Virus record (IMG/VR): IMGVR_UViG_3300036820_000005
Location: 47,057 to 111,056 of that record
Source of the DNA: a virus
Direction: 5' to 3' (one strand)
Length of the DNA stretch: 64,000 nt
In this document: positions 7,828 to 15,775 of the stretch, piece after piece
How positions within the stretch are numbered: position 1 is the stretch's first letter
How the letters are laid out: every line of letters begins with the position of its first letter
Program-made: the position numbers and the translations under genes
The notes under the pieces: generated by a model
Told to the model about the DNA's origin: nothing
What the model saw: only the letters and a program-made list of their open reading frames with translations
The model's database searches: none

Positions 7828-8655
7828 ATGCATATCCGCACCCCTGCCTGCAAGGGCGCCTGGTACGACACCGACGAGTCGGCGGCCGCGCATGGCCCGC
7901 ACGAGTTCTTCCCCGACCCGCTGCTCGGCGCGAGCCGTTGCCCCGGCTGGAGCGATGGCGATGCCCGCGCCACCGACCTGGAGGCCCGACTCCGCAGCCA
8001 CGTGGAGGGCCGGGCGATGGTAGCCGGCGTCCGACTCGAAGTGTCTCCGGCGGTCCTGGCCGAGTTGACCTGGCTGACAGAGCCGTCTCTCTCCGAGTGT
8101 CCTGTCATGCCAGCTGCCCCTGTGGACAGGCTGTATGGCGTGCCGATCGTCGCGACCCGCATGGAAGCCGGGACGTGGCGGCTGCTGGCCGCTGACGGCA
8201 CGCTGATCGACACGTCGGCCGTACCGAGAGGCATCACACCGGACCCCAGCGGCTTGCGTCACCCGCTGTCCGTCGAGTACCGCAAGACCGGCCTGCCCGC
8301 CTACGGGGACGCCACCGGTCGGCTCCTCACCGACGACGAGATCGCCGCACGCCTCGCCGCTGCGGCTGATGGCGCCCCGCCGAGCCTGGCGTCCACCCGG
8401 GACTGGCTCGACACGACCACCGCTAAGCTGGCCCGCCTCGCCGTCCTCCAGCAGGAACACGACCTGCAACAGCAGGTGATCTGGCTGCTGGTCCACCGGC
8501 TCGGCGGGACGGTACGGATCACCGACGACGAACTGGCCGGGCTCCCCGCCCACCTGCCGCTGGCCTTCCAACGCGACGACGACGGCATCGGCATCACCGC
8601 AGAGCCGTGGATCGCGCCGCCCGGTATCGGACCGCTACCGACAGATGAGGGCTAG
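7828..8655 (+). CDS. Hypothetical protein, 275 aa, two-part
   Basis: The N-terminal part starts MHIRTPACKGAWYDTDESAAAHG. A Val/Leu/Glu-rich middle carries SPAVLAELTWLTEPSLSECP, the type of sequence found where an immunity-like or reader domain binds a ligand, but I cannot assign it. The C-terminal part shares the LLVHRLGG module with the gene at 6773. ATG chosen in the repeated AGACGGCATG junction. Confidence 0.7.
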   Translation: MHIRTPACKGAWYDTDESAAAHGPHEFFPDPLLGASRCPGWSDGDARATDLEARLRSHVEGRAMVAGVRLEVSPAVLAELTWLTEPSLSECPVMPAAPVDRLYGVPIVATRMEAGTWRLLAADGTLIDTSAVPRGITPDPSGLRHPLSVEYRKTGLPAYGDATGRLLTDDEIAARLAAAADGAPPSLASTRDWLDTTTAKLARLAVLQQEHDLQQQVIWLLVHRLGGTVRITDDELAGLPAHLPLAFQRDDDGIGITAEPWIAPPGIGPLPTDEG

Positions 8656-8660
8656 ACGGC

Positions 8661-9212
8661 ATGGCCACTGACCCGCCAGCTAGCGGACCGCCGATGAACG
8701 CGATGCCGCCAGCTGACTTCACCGCCGAACTCCGGGCCGCAGCCCAGGACGAACAGCTCAACAAGGCCCTGGCCGCCCTGCACTGTGCCGCTGGGGCAGC
8801 CGGGATACCAGACGCGCAGCCGGGCAGCATCGCCGAGGTCGGCGCCCTTATCGCCGCCAGCTACGCCAATCTCCGCAGGGAGCTGGATGAGCGCACCCGC
8901 CAGGGCAACCGTGCCGATCGGGCGATTGTGGCGCTCCGCGAGAAGGCGATCGCCGCCTTGTCGACCAGCCAGCACAGCATGACGATAAGCGGCGGGCTGC
9001 CGTTCTGCACCTGCGGCCTGTCCCTGGCTGGCGGCCGCGCGTCAGAGACGTTCGTCGACCACGTCCTGCCGTTGCACGCCTGGGTGGCGGGCGCGGCCGA
9101 CCGGATCCGCGCGCTGTGCCGCGACGAAACCATCGTCTGGGGCGGCCCGAATGGCAACGAATCCGCGTACGTGGCGGACGTCCTAGCAGCCCTGGACGGC
9201 CAGCATGGCTGA
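8661..9212 (+). CDS. Hypothetical protein, 183 aa
   Basis: After a Pro/Ala leader comes a helical stretch (residues about 20-90) including VGALIAASYANLRRELDERTR, a C-T-C-G pair near residue 114, then helices (LHAWVAGAADRIRALC). It overlaps the next gene by 8 bases. No family recognised. Confidence 0.7.
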   Translation: MATDPPASGPPMNAMPPADFTAELRAAAQDEQLNKALAALHCAAGAAGIPDAQPGSIAEVGALIAASYANLRRELDERTRQGNRADRAIVALREKAIAALSTSQHSMTISGGLPFCTCGLSLAGGRASETFVDHVLPLHAWVAGAADRIRALCRDETIVWGGPNGNESAYVADVLAALDGQHG

Positions 9213-9540
9213 GCAGCAACGGGCTGGCTACCTGGCCGGGGATGCTGAACCGCTCCCGGACCTGCCGCACGACCCCGGCGGCGTCTACTGCGGGGTCGGC
9301 ACTGGCCCTCCGAAGCCCGGCCACCCCGAGTACCGCCGCTGCCATTGCGGGCAGTGGTACGGCTGGTCCGGCAGCTGGCAGTCCATACAGCATCCGCCGC
9401 GACGCTGGCTCAAGCGGCACGGCCTGGACGCCGGGGAACTGCTGGATTACGGCGGCAAGGTAGACGGCGGCTTCCTCCGCTCGCGGCCGCCGCTGCGCCT
9501 TCGCATCCGCTGGCTGCTGGAGAGGATCAGGAATGGCTAG
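9205..9540 (+). CDS. Hypothetical Cys/His-containing protein, 111 aa
   Basis: Contains VYCGVGTGPPKPGHPEYRRC followed by HCGQWY, a compact Cys/His/Trp module that may bind zinc. A basic C-terminal helix (LRLRIRWLLERIRNG) follows. Start ATG overlaps the preceding gene. Function unknown. Confidence 0.65.
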   Translation: MAEQQRAGYLAGDAEPLPDLPHDPGGVYCGVGTGPPKPGHPEYRRCHCGQWYGWSGSWQSIQHPPRRWLKRHGLDAGELLDYGGKVDGGFLRSRPPLRLRIRWLLERIRNG

Positions 9541-9754
9541 GCTTCCGCTGCCCGGCTGGCTGGCCCGGCAGCTGCTCGGCTCGATCCCGACCGGGCCCTG
9601 CCAGGTCAAGCTGATCACCAGCTCGCCGGTCACGCCCCTGGAACAGGAACTCCCGTCGCCCTGGCCTGGCGACGGGCTCGATTCGGTGAGATACGCGGCG
9701 CACGCCGCCACCGAATGGAACTGGCTGGGCAGACCGGAGGTCACCGATGGGTAA
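9533..9754 (+). CDS. Small protein, 73 aa
   Basis: Short protein with an amphipathic, basic N-terminus (LPLPGWLARQLLGSI) and an AATEWNWLGRPEVTDG end over the next gene start. It overlaps both neighbours by 8 bases. No motif recognised. Confidence 0.55.
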   Translation: MARLPLPGWLARQLLGSIPTGPCQVKLITSSPVTPLEQELPSPWPGDGLDSVRYAAHAATEWNWLGRPEVTDG

Positions 9755-9944
9755 GCGGCAGGCCACCGTCTGGGCAGACGGCGACTCCTGGTACTTCGCC
9801 CTGGCCCGCCCTGGCCGTGTCGCTCGAGCATGGGACTGGCTGATGCGCCGCCCGCTGATAGCCCGCTGGCAGCTGCGGAACTGGCAGCAGATCGGCTTCA
9901 CAGAGGACTCGGACGAATCGGAGCCGGAGGGCACCAATGGGTAA
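9747..9944 (+). CDS. Small Trp/Arg-rich protein, 65 aa
   Basis: Starts MGKRQATVWADG and continues WDWLMRRPLIARWQLRNWQQ with an acidic tail ending EGTNG. The Trp/Arg block followed by IGF resembles WPWQVRQMKALGF in the next gene, so it may be a partial duplication of it. The GGAGG-type start context is also shared with that gene. Confidence 0.55.
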   Translation: MGKRQATVWADGDSWYFALARPGRVARAWDWLMRRPLIARWQLRNWQQIGFTEDSDESEPEGTNG

Positions 9945-10791
9945 GCCGCTGCCGCCACCACTAGCCCCGTGGCCTGTCCGTGCCTGGTCGCGGGTCTGGT
10001 GCTACCTGTCGTGGCCGTGGCAGGTCCGCCAGATGAAGGCCCTCGGGTTCCGCCGGGTCGGGTGGATGACCTGGGAAACCGGGCCGGAGCTGCGCGCGGA
10101 GATAACCGAGCAGATCCTCACGCTGCCTGGCGTCACCGGCGTCCCGGCCGACCTTGACCAGCCGTCCTCGTTCCAGTACCCGCACGGGGTCACCGCCGCG
10201 CAGGCTGCTGAGCAGTTCGACTGGCTCACTGCCCACGCGAGGGAAGGCGGCTGGACGGCTATCGGCAGCGGCTATGCTGTCGCGCCGCCAGGCACGCCGG
10301 AGCCGACGCTGTCGGAGTTCCTGAAGGCGACCCACCGCCCCTCCCGATGGGACGACCCGGACGAGGTAGAGCGCTTCTGCGATGCGATCCTGACGCCATC
10401 CGGCCAGGCCGGGCCGGTCGTTAACACGCCGTGGGCTGACCTGGGGTATGACGTCCTAGCCGACATCCACGAGGTTGGGCAGGAGCGACCGTTCGCCAAC
10501 CTGGCCGGCTCGTCGGCAACCATTCAGTTCTCGTGGGGGCTGGAACGCATGGCCGCTCTAGGCCGCGATCTGGTGATAGCCGCAGCCGAACGCCACGCAC
10601 AGATCCACTGCGCGCCGGATGTGGTCGGCACGCTCCGCTGCTCGGCTGGCCAGGACGGTCGGGAAGCGCCGATGACGCTGGCGATCCTGCTCGGCGTCGA
10701 CATCATCGCTGAGGGCGACATGGAGGCCGGCCGGTGGGAGCTGCGGAAAGGCGACACTGTGATCGACTCAGGCCGACTGGAGGAGCTGTAG
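9937..10791 (+). CDS. Hypothetical protein, 284 aa
   Basis: A Trp-rich basic N-terminus (residues 1-45), then a mixed alpha/beta body with DLDQPSSFQYPHGVTAAQAA and a C-terminal section (MTLAILLGVDIIAEGDMEAG). One of the longer genes of this array. It overlaps the previous gene by 8 bases; the downstream gene starts two bases after its TAG. No family recognised. Confidence 0.7.
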   Translation: MGKPLPPPLAPWPVRAWSRVWCYLSWPWQVRQMKALGFRRVGWMTWETGPELRAEITEQILTLPGVTGVPADLDQPSSFQYPHGVTAAQAAEQFDWLTAHAREGGWTAIGSGYAVAPPGTPEPTLSEFLKATHRPSRWDDPDEVERFCDAILTPSGQAGPVVNTPWADLGYDVLADIHEVGQERPFANLAGSSATIQFSWGLERMAALGRDLVIAAAERHAQIHCAPDVVGTLRCSAGQDGREAPMTLAILLGVDIIAEGDMEAGRWELRKGDTVIDSGRLEEL

Positions 10792-10793
10792 CC

Positions 10794-11162
10794 GTGCAGT
10801 GGATGGAGGTGCCCACCCCGGCTGGCTTGCTGAGGGTCACGTTCCCGCAGATGGAAGTCGTGGACGGTCTGGACCTGGTGTCCAGTGTCACCGTTGCTGA
10901 GCCCTGGGCGACGCTGAACGGCAAGCCGGTCAGCATGGACGGGGCACGTGAAATCCTGGCCGCTATGCGATCCGCCGCCGGTCACCCGATGAACGCCCCG
11001 TCGAACTACCAGGGCAAGGCGACGATCACGGTCACGCTGGACACCGGCTACGAGTACACGCTCGCACCGGTCCCGTACCACGGCGACACGCCAGAGGAAG
11101 CCGCCAAGCGGGCCATCGCGTTCGCTGGGCGGATCATGCTGAAAGACGAGGTGACGCATTGA
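10794..11162 (+). CDS. Hypothetical protein, 122 aa
   Basis: GTG start in the second recurrent junction type, a GGAG-rich end then TAGCCGTG. The protein looks like a small beta-sandwich (VTFPQMEVVDGLDLVSSVTV, KATITVTLDTGYEYTLAPV), ending in a helix. Function unknown. Confidence 0.7.
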   Translation: MQWMEVPTPAGLLRVTFPQMEVVDGLDLVSSVTVAEPWATLNGKPVSMDGAREILAAMRSAAGHPMNAPSNYQGKATITVTLDTGYEYTLAPVPYHGDTPEEAAKRAIAFAGRIMLKDEVTH

Positions 11163-11647
11163 GCCGGTGGAAGCGGATCTCGGTGGAGCTGTCCCATTCG
11201 TGGCCTGGCGAGCCGTACCTGCGGTTCGAACCGGCAGACGGGGGGCCGCCGGTGATGGTGGCCGTCGATGATGACGACCTCGCCCGGATCGGCCAGCTGC
11301 AGGGCGCGCTCGGCGTTCCTCCCGTCGGCTGGCTGGGCAGGTTGCGACCCCAGCCAGCCACGCTGACCGCAGAGCTGACCCTCGCGGACGGGAACGTCGT
11401 TCACGTGCCGCAGGACGTCCGCGCGCTGGCCGCCGCGCACAAGAGCAGGATCACGGTCAGGGTGCCGTGCGCCGCGGTGCCGTTCGGGGCGCGGATCGGC
11501 CGGGTGACGGTCCGCAACGAGCAGGATGTCGAAGCGGCGTACGTGTTCAATCCGCCTGTGCAGATCCCGACGACCGGTCATCTGGACGTGACGTTCAGCC
11601 CGCAGGATCTGCGGATCCCGGCGGGCTGGCTGCCCGAGGAGGTGTAG
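11159..11647 (+). CDS. Hypothetical beta-rich protein, 162 aa
   Basis: TTG start overlapping the previous TGA. Predominantly strand-forming sequence (RISVELSHSWPGEPYLRFEP, ATLTAELTLADGNVVHVP, RITVRVPCAAVPFG, HLDVTFSPQDLRIP). Composition suggests a structural or binding fold. Unrecognised. Confidence 0.7.
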   Translation: MSRWKRISVELSHSWPGEPYLRFEPADGGPPVMVAVDDDDLARIGQLQGALGVPPVGWLGRLRPQPATLTAELTLADGNVVHVPQDVRALAAAHKSRITVRVPCAAVPFGARIGRVTVRNEQDVEAAYVFNPPVQIPTTGHLDVTFSPQDLRIPAGWLPEEV

Positions 11648-11649
11648 CT

Positions 11650-11988
11650 GTGGCAATCCAGCGTTACCGACGCAGGCCCCAGACGGTCAAGCCCCGTGAC
11701 ACCGGACTGACCACAGCCCGGTACGACCCCGGCGAGCCGCTCGACGACTTGCAGGCCGTCGCCCGGATGGCCAACCAGCTCGCTGAGCTGGCCGAAGCTG
11801 AGCTGCCGTCCGGCCGGGTCCTGGTCGTCAAGTACATCCACCTGTTCGGTAACGGTGACGGCGAGCCCGAGTTCGTCGTGGTGCTCCCGCGCGGGCTGCT
11901 GGGGTTCAGCCACGCGGCCGGTGACCTGACCGCTTACGACGGACCCGGCGACCTGCGGCGCTGGTATGAGCCGGTGGAGGTGCTGTAG
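11650..11988 (+). CDS. Hypothetical protein, 112 aa
   Basis: GTG start behind GAGGAGGTGTAGCTGTG. Basic N-terminus, then ARMANQLAELAEAELPSGRV and LVVKYIHLFGNGDGEPEFVV, ending YEPVEVL. Coupled to the following DUF6221-like genes through the TAGCCGTG junction. No function assigned. Confidence 0.65.
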   Translation: MAIQRYRRRPQTVKPRDTGLTTARYDPGEPLDDLQAVARMANQLAELAEAELPSGRVLVVKYIHLFGNGDGEPEFVVVLPRGLLGFSHAAGDLTAYDGPGDLRRWYEPVEVL

Positions 11989-11990
11989 CC

Positions 11991-12368
11991 GTGGACCCTG
12001 TAGCGTTCGCGGTGGCCCGGCTCGCCGAGGAAGAGGCGGGAGCCCAAGCTGCATCGCCTTGTGACTGGTATCCCACCGGGGAGGACGTCCTTGCCAGGTC
12101 GGCCGATCCGCATTGGGACGGTGTGGTGGTCGCCAACGCGGAAGGCGCTTACGCCGAGCACATCGCCCGCCACGACCCGGCCCGCACGCTCCGCGAGGCT
12201 GACGCCGACCGGAGGCTCTTGGCCCGGTACGAGCAGCTTCGGAAGCCGCGGACCCTCCGGGAGCGGGTGATCTTCCCGATGCTCGCCGAAGTGGTCCTTG
12301 CCTGCATCCGCGACCGTGTTGCTGTCTGGAGCGACCACCCGGATTACGCGACGCTGGAGGACGTGTGA
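11991..12368 (+). CDS. DUF6221-like protein, copy 1
   Basis: 125 residues. The order VARLAEEE at the start, then EHIARHDPARTLREADADRR, then WSDHPDYATLE at the end matches the actinobacterial DUF6221 family as I know it (function unknown, common in phages and prophages). It is the best match of four related genes at 11991, 12368, 12733 and 13496. Confidence 0.85.
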   Translation: MDPVAFAVARLAEEEAGAQAASPCDWYPTGEDVLARSADPHWDGVVVANAEGAYAEHIARHDPARTLREADADRRLLARYEQLRKPRTLRERVIFPMLAEVVLACIRDRVAVWSDHPDYATLEDV

Positions 12369-12730
12369 TGGGGGACCCGGTAGTGTTCGGCCAGGCCCGC
12401 CTCGACGAAGACGAGCAGCAGACGCGCCATCTGCTGTGCCGCGCTCAGAACGTCTCCCTGGAGTTGAAGGAGCCGAAGCTGCTTGGCCGGCATATTCCCG
12501 GCTGGGACTCGTGGGGTGACGTCGAGAAGCTGTGCGAACGCGCGCTCCGTGAGGTCGAGTCGGGGCGGCGCATCCTGGCCCGCCACACCGAGTGCGCCCG
12601 GCGTGGCACCGGTCCTTGCTGGGAATTCCCGTACGGCGACCATGACGTCTGCCGCGAGTTGGCCGACCTGCTGTACCGGTGGGCCGACCACGCCGAGTAC
12701 GAGCCTGCTTGGCTGCCGGAGGAGGAGTAG
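12368..12730 (+). CDS. DUF6221-like protein, copy 2
   Basis: 120 residues. ATG 12368 preferred over GTG 12365 because GGAGG is then 6 bases away. It has GQARLDEDEQQ at the start, LREVESGRRILARH in the middle and WADHAEYEPAWLPEE at the end, the degenerate hallmarks of DUF6221. The usual HIARHDPARVL helix is replaced by EKLCERALREVESG. Confidence 0.75.
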   Translation: MGDPVVFGQARLDEDEQQTRHLLCRAQNVSLELKEPKLLGRHIPGWDSWGDVEKLCERALREVESGRRILARHTECARRGTGPCWEFPYGDHDVCRELADLLYRWADHAEYEPAWLPEEE

Positions 12731-12732
12731 CT

Positions 12733-13098
12733 GTGGACCCGATAACGTTTGCCCACGCCCGGCTCAACGAGGAAGCCGCCCGCATCGAAGCCTCGATCGA
12801 AGGCGAGATCGAACGCTTGGCCGCTGACGGCGTCGAGGTTAACCGTAACGAGCTGCTGACGGATGATCCTCCGCACTACGAGTCGCCGTTCCTCCGCCCG
12901 CTCCGCGAGGTCGACGTACACCGGAAGCTCGCCCACCTGCACAGGCCCGTAGGGGACGGCGACGTATGCGCATCCCTGTGTCATGCGCGGGCTCCCGGAG
13001 TCATAGCGCAGTACCCGTGTCCATCGGCGCGCGTTCTTGCCACCCTGTGGCCTGATCATGCCGACTACGACCAGACCTGGAAGCCGGAGGAAGCGTAG
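12733..13098 (+). CDS. DUF6221-like protein, copy 3
   Basis: 121 residues beginning AHARLNEE and ending WPDHADYDQTWKPEEA. The middle has diverged from the other copies (LREVDVHRKLAHLH). The C-terminal DYDQTWKPEE is identical to that of the gene at 13496, which suggests recent duplication or gene conversion of the 3' ends. Confidence 0.75.
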   Translation: MDPITFAHARLNEEAARIEASIEGEIERLAADGVEVNRNELLTDDPPHYESPFLRPLREVDVHRKLAHLHRPVGDGDVCASLCHARAPGVIAQYPCPSARVLATLWPDHADYDQTWKPEEA

Positions 13099-13100
13099 CC

Positions 13101-13499
13101 GTGGGTGATCCTCGCGTGACCGAAGACATGGTGACCCGCGCCTCGGAAGTGCTCTGGAGCGAGGTAAGTCCAGCCCACCTGGCGAATGTCCACGACTTCA
13201 CCGACGCCGATATCGCGGCCGGGAAGCTCCACGAGGCCGACAGCGAAGCAACCGCCGAGAACCGGGCTATCGTCCGCCGTGTACTCGAGGCAGCCGTGCT
13301 GGGTCTCGGCAGCAGCGTGGTCGTGACCGAGTACGCCAACGACCTGAGCGGCGGCTGGCACCTCTGGGACACCGCGCCGTACATGGAGCGGGTCGCGCCG
13401 CTCGTACAGCGGATCGAGGCCGCCCGGACCAGCGGTTTCCGGATCCGCCGTCGCACTGTGATCGTGGTCGACGACTGGACGGAGGTCACCGAGCCATGA
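13101..13499 (+). CDS. Hypothetical protein, 132 aa
   Basis: GTG start in a GGAAGCGTAGCCGTG junction. It sits between two DUF6221-like genes but lacks their start and end signatures. A helical N-terminus (VTRASEVLWSEVSPAHLANV) is followed by a mixed C-terminus ending RRRTVIVVDDWTEVTEP. Unrecognised. Confidence 0.7.
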   Translation: MGDPRVTEDMVTRASEVLWSEVSPAHLANVHDFTDADIAAGKLHEADSEATAENRAIVRRVLEAAVLGLGSSVVVTEYANDLSGGWHLWDTAPYMERVAPLVQRIEAARTSGFRIRRRTVIVVDDWTEVTEP

Positions 13500-13780
13500 C
13501 GTCCGCGGACCAGCTGGCATTCGCAGAGGCCCGGCTCGCCGAGGAAGAGGTCTTCTGGCGAACCCGCCTCGTGGTGATCGGCGCGGATCGCGCTCTCCGG
13601 GACATTGAGTTCAAGCAGGCGATCCTGCGCGGCTGCCGGGAGGCGTTCGCCTACAAGGATGGCAGCCAGGAGGAAGCAGAGATCTGGCGCGAGTACGCGA
13701 CGGTGATCATGCCGCCGCTGCTTGCCGTCTGGGACGACCATCCGGACTACGACCAGACCTGGAAGCCGGAGGAGCCGTAA
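13496..13780 (+). CDS. DUF6221-like protein, copy 4 (short)
   Basis: 94 residues: FAEARLAEEE near the start and VWDDHPDYDQTWKPEEP at the end, with a shortened middle. Shares its last residues with the gene at 12733. ATG overlaps the previous TGA. Confidence 0.75.
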   Translation: MTSADQLAFAEARLAEEEVFWRTRLVVIGADRALRDIEFKQAILRGCREAFAYKDGSQEEAEIWREYATVIMPPLLAVWDDHPDYDQTWKPEEP

Positions 13781-13782
13781 TC

Positions 13783-13905
13783 GTGCATAACTACAGGTCC
13801 GAGTACCGCCTGTGCGGTGTGAAGGTGCCGAGCCGCTGGTACCGGCGCCTCGGCCGGTTCATCCCTGAACGGCTCCGCGACGTCCGGTCGGTGGCCACGC
13901 CGTGA
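13783..13905 (+). CDS. Very small basic protein, 40 aa
   Basis: GTG start in the same GGAGGAGCCGTAATCGTG type of junction, ending at a TGA that overlaps the next GTG. The product is Arg/Tyr-rich (VPSRWYRRLGRFIPERLRDV). It fills the gap between neighbours exactly. Function unknown. Confidence 0.5.
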   Translation: MHNYRSEYRLCGVKVPSRWYRRLGRFIPERLRDVRSVATP

Positions 13906-14168
13906 CCGCCGTCATCCACATCGCCGGAGTGCAGGTCCAGGTCGGCACCCATCTCCGGCAGCGGTGTTCCTGGTGCGGCGCGGTCCTGTGCGACTACGAG
14001 CTGACCCTGATCGCCGTCCCTATCGGCCAGGACCCGACGCCGGGTATGTGGGAGACCGGCCGGCTGGTAGCGGTCGACGGGAACGTCTCCTACGTCGTAG
14101 ACCACGAGGACGGCGTCGAGTTGCCCGAGGAGGCGTGCGCGCAGCTCGACCACGAGATCACCGCATGA
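13902..14168 (+). CDS. Small protein with CxxC, 88 aa
   Basis: GTG start coupled to the previous gene. It carries RCSWCGAVLCDYELTLIAVP, a zinc-ribbon-like half site, then a strand-rich C-terminus ending in an acidic helix. No family recognised. Confidence 0.65.
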   Translation: MTAVIHIAGVQVQVGTHLRQRCSWCGAVLCDYELTLIAVPIGQDPTPGMWETGRLVAVDGNVSYVVDHEDGVELPEEACAQLDHEITA

Positions 14169-14494
14169 CCCGGCTGAGGATCACGCCCGGCGTGCCGGGC
14201 CGTCTCCGATGGGCAATCCGCGCTCCCCGCCGCCCGGTCAACCTGGCTGCGCGCCTGCGGATGTGGTGGTACGACTTCGCTGTGCACGTCCCGTTCGGCG
14301 ACCGGGAACGCTGCCAGGACTGCGGCCGCGGCTACGTCCACTGGCACGCCCCCGACGACCTGTACGCCGAAGTCCACGGGTCACCGTATGGGCTGTTGTG
14401 CCCGGCATGCTTTACCCGGCAGGCCCGGGCGAAGGGCATCGTCGTCTGTTTCGAGGCGGCTGTCTTCCGCCGTGACGACGAGGTCCCCGCGTGA
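14165..14494 (+). CDS. Small zinc-ribbon protein, 109 aa
   Basis: After a basic N-terminus come C-Q-D-C-G-R-G-Y-V-H-W and, about 30 residues later, LLCPAC, giving the four Cys of a zinc ribbon. The ATG overlaps the previous stop (ATGA). Probably binds nucleic acid or protein; the specific role is unknown. Confidence 0.7.
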   Translation: MTRLRITPGVPGRLRWAIRAPRRPVNLAARLRMWWYDFAVHVPFGDRERCQDCGRGYVHWHAPDDLYAEVHGSPYGLLCPACFTRQARAKGIVVCFEAAVFRRDDEVPA

Positions 14495-14898
14495 CCGGCG
14501 GCCAGCCTGAAGAACTCGCCGTCGTCATCTACGACCGGCTAGGAAAGCGCGGCGGACTGGCCCCGGTCCTCGTCCACGCCGACGGCACCAACTGCTCCCA
14601 CGCGGGCAGGCCGCAGCCGATCGCCAGCATGAGCGACGTCCCGGCCTGCCCGGCCGGGCAGCCAGTGACCGGCGTCCGCTTCGACGGGCGGACGCTCACC
14701 CTGGAGCAGGTGTACCGGTCGCTGAAGTCGATCGCCGAAGCGTGGACCAAGCTGCTCACGCCGAGCATGTCAGCGCTCCTCGCCGCAGCTGGGCCGCTGC
14801 TGGACGCTGACCCGCAGATCCGCGCGCTGGCCGCCGCAACCGCGGTGATCGACGAGGCACGCCAGCGGAACAGTAGCGCCGGAGCTGCCGAGGCATGA
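14491..14898 (+). CDS. Hypothetical protein, 135 aa
   Basis: GTG start overlapping the previous TGA. The N-terminal half is loop-rich (YDRLGKRGGLAPVLVHADG) with two Cys; the C-terminal half is helical (LEQVYRSLKSIAEAWTKLL). Ends with an ATGA coupling to the next gene. Confidence 0.65.
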   Translation: MTGGQPEELAVVIYDRLGKRGGLAPVLVHADGTNCSHAGRPQPIASMSDVPACPAGQPVTGVRFDGRTLTLEQVYRSLKSIAEAWTKLLTPSMSALLAAAGPLLDADPQIRALAAATAVIDEARQRNSSAGAAEA

Positions 14899-15041
14899 CC
14901 GCTGAACCCCGCTGGGCCTGTGCCGAGCACGATAGGGAACTGGTGTACAACGAGGCCCTGTGCTGGCTGGAATGCCCCACTACGGGTTGCCAGGCCCGGA
15001 TCACCGACGAGATGCGCGCCGAACTCGGCTGGGCCTCCTGA
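14895..15041 (+). CDS. Very small Cys-rich protein, 48 aa
   Basis: ATG overlapping the previous TGA and TGA overlapping the next ATG. Cys at about positions 9, 23, 27 and 32 (RWACAEH, LCWLECPTTGC) suggest a metal site. Too short for a family call. Confidence 0.5.
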   Translation: MTAEPRWACAEHDRELVYNEALCWLECPTTGCQARITDEMRAELGWAS

Positions 15042-15238
15042 TGGCCGCTGAGCGCCGCCCGTGGTGCTGTGCCCGGTGCGAGTCCCGGACGGTCGTCGCG
15101 CACTGCACCGGGGCTGGCTGCCCGTGGACCCGCTGCCTGAAATGCACGGCGATCTCGTACCTCTGGCGGGGTCGGCGCTGGTACCGCGGCGGGTACGACC
15201 GTCCTGGCCGACGCTCGACTGACTGGCAAGCCGGGTAG
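15041..15238 (+). CDS. Small zinc-ribbon protein, 65 aa
   Basis: Contains C-C-A-R-C, then HCTGAGCPWTRCLKC, i.e. at least four Cys suited to one zinc site, then a Trp/Arg/Tyr-rich tail. It is the last gene of the dense left array; the next 213 bases contain no convincing gene. Confidence 0.6.
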   Translation: MAAERRPWCCARCESRTVVAHCTGAGCPWTRCLKCTAISYLWRGRRWYRGGYDRPGRRSTDWQAG

Positions 15239-15451
15239 CCTGACTGCTGGCGGTGACAAGCGGCGGGCGGTAGCCCGTCCTTCCGCTGCGGGATAGCCTT
15301 TGCGCACCCGTGGCGGATAGCCGCCCCTGCTTTTATGGTGGTCTCGCATCGTTGCAGCGCACGCCATTCCAGCGGTGTATGAGGGCGGCAGCCATCCGGA
15401 CGGTTGGTGGGCCGCCCTTCGGCTGCCACTGGCCGCTTGACGCTGCGTGGC
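15239..15451. other. Non-coding gap with inverted repeats
   Basis: No convincing reading frame. It contains GGGCGGC pairing with a downstream GCCGCCC and an overlapping GGCAGCC pairing with GGCTGCC (about 15384-15428). These two hairpins share bases, so only one can form at a time. It separates the dense left array from the fibre genes and may hold a promoter, terminator or leader RNA, but I see no clear -10/-35 pair. Confidence 0.4.
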
Positions 15452-15775
15452 ATGTCATTCTCCTTCAGCGCAGGCGGGACCAAGGAGCAGACGCTCCACT
15501 CGCTCGGCGAGCTGCACCACGACCACGACTCCCACTCCAAGACCACCGCTGACCTGGTGACCAGCATGGTCACGGCAGGCCCGTCCGAGAGCGACGGCGC
15601 CGACGGCCAGGTCTACGACGCCATCTACCAGGTGTCCGCCTACGGCCACTCGAGCGCGGGCCACGACACCCCCAGCCTCAGCGTCTCCGTCTCGTCCAGC
15701 CTCAGGCTCCGCGAGACCCCCGCAGAGGTCGAGGTCGACGTCGTGGTTGAGGAAGACGACCCGGCCGGTGAGTGA
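15452..15775 (+). CDS. Hypothetical protein, 107 aa
   Basis: A His/Ser-rich N-terminus (LHSLGELHHDHDSHSKTT) and a Ser-rich strand-like middle (PSLSVSVSSSLRLRE), ending in an acidic Val/Glu tail. ATG 15452 is chosen because the extension to 15404 looks non-coding; there is no strong ribosome binding site, so the start is uncertain. Possibly a virion or fibre-associated protein from its position. Confidence 0.6.
   Translation: MSFSFSAGGTKEQTLHSLGELHHDHDSHSKTTADLVTSMVTAGPSESDGADGQVYDAIYQVSAYGHSSAGHDTPSLSVSVSSSLRLRETPAEVEVDVVVEEDDPAGE

Larger units (their letters stand above)
4930..8663 (+). repeat. Recurrent gene-junction motif
   Basis: The sequence GGAAGGCTAGACGGCATGG, or close variants, recurs at the boundary of consecutive genes: ATG starts at 4944, 5095, 5373, 5729, 5979, 6773, 7828 and 8661. 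It combines the Shine-Dalgarno sequence, the TAG stop of the upstream gene and the next ATG. Many upstream proteins therefore end in EG and many downstream ones start MA(D/E). At 5083 the TAG is out of frame and the upstream gene reads through to a TGA. Confidence 0.8.
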
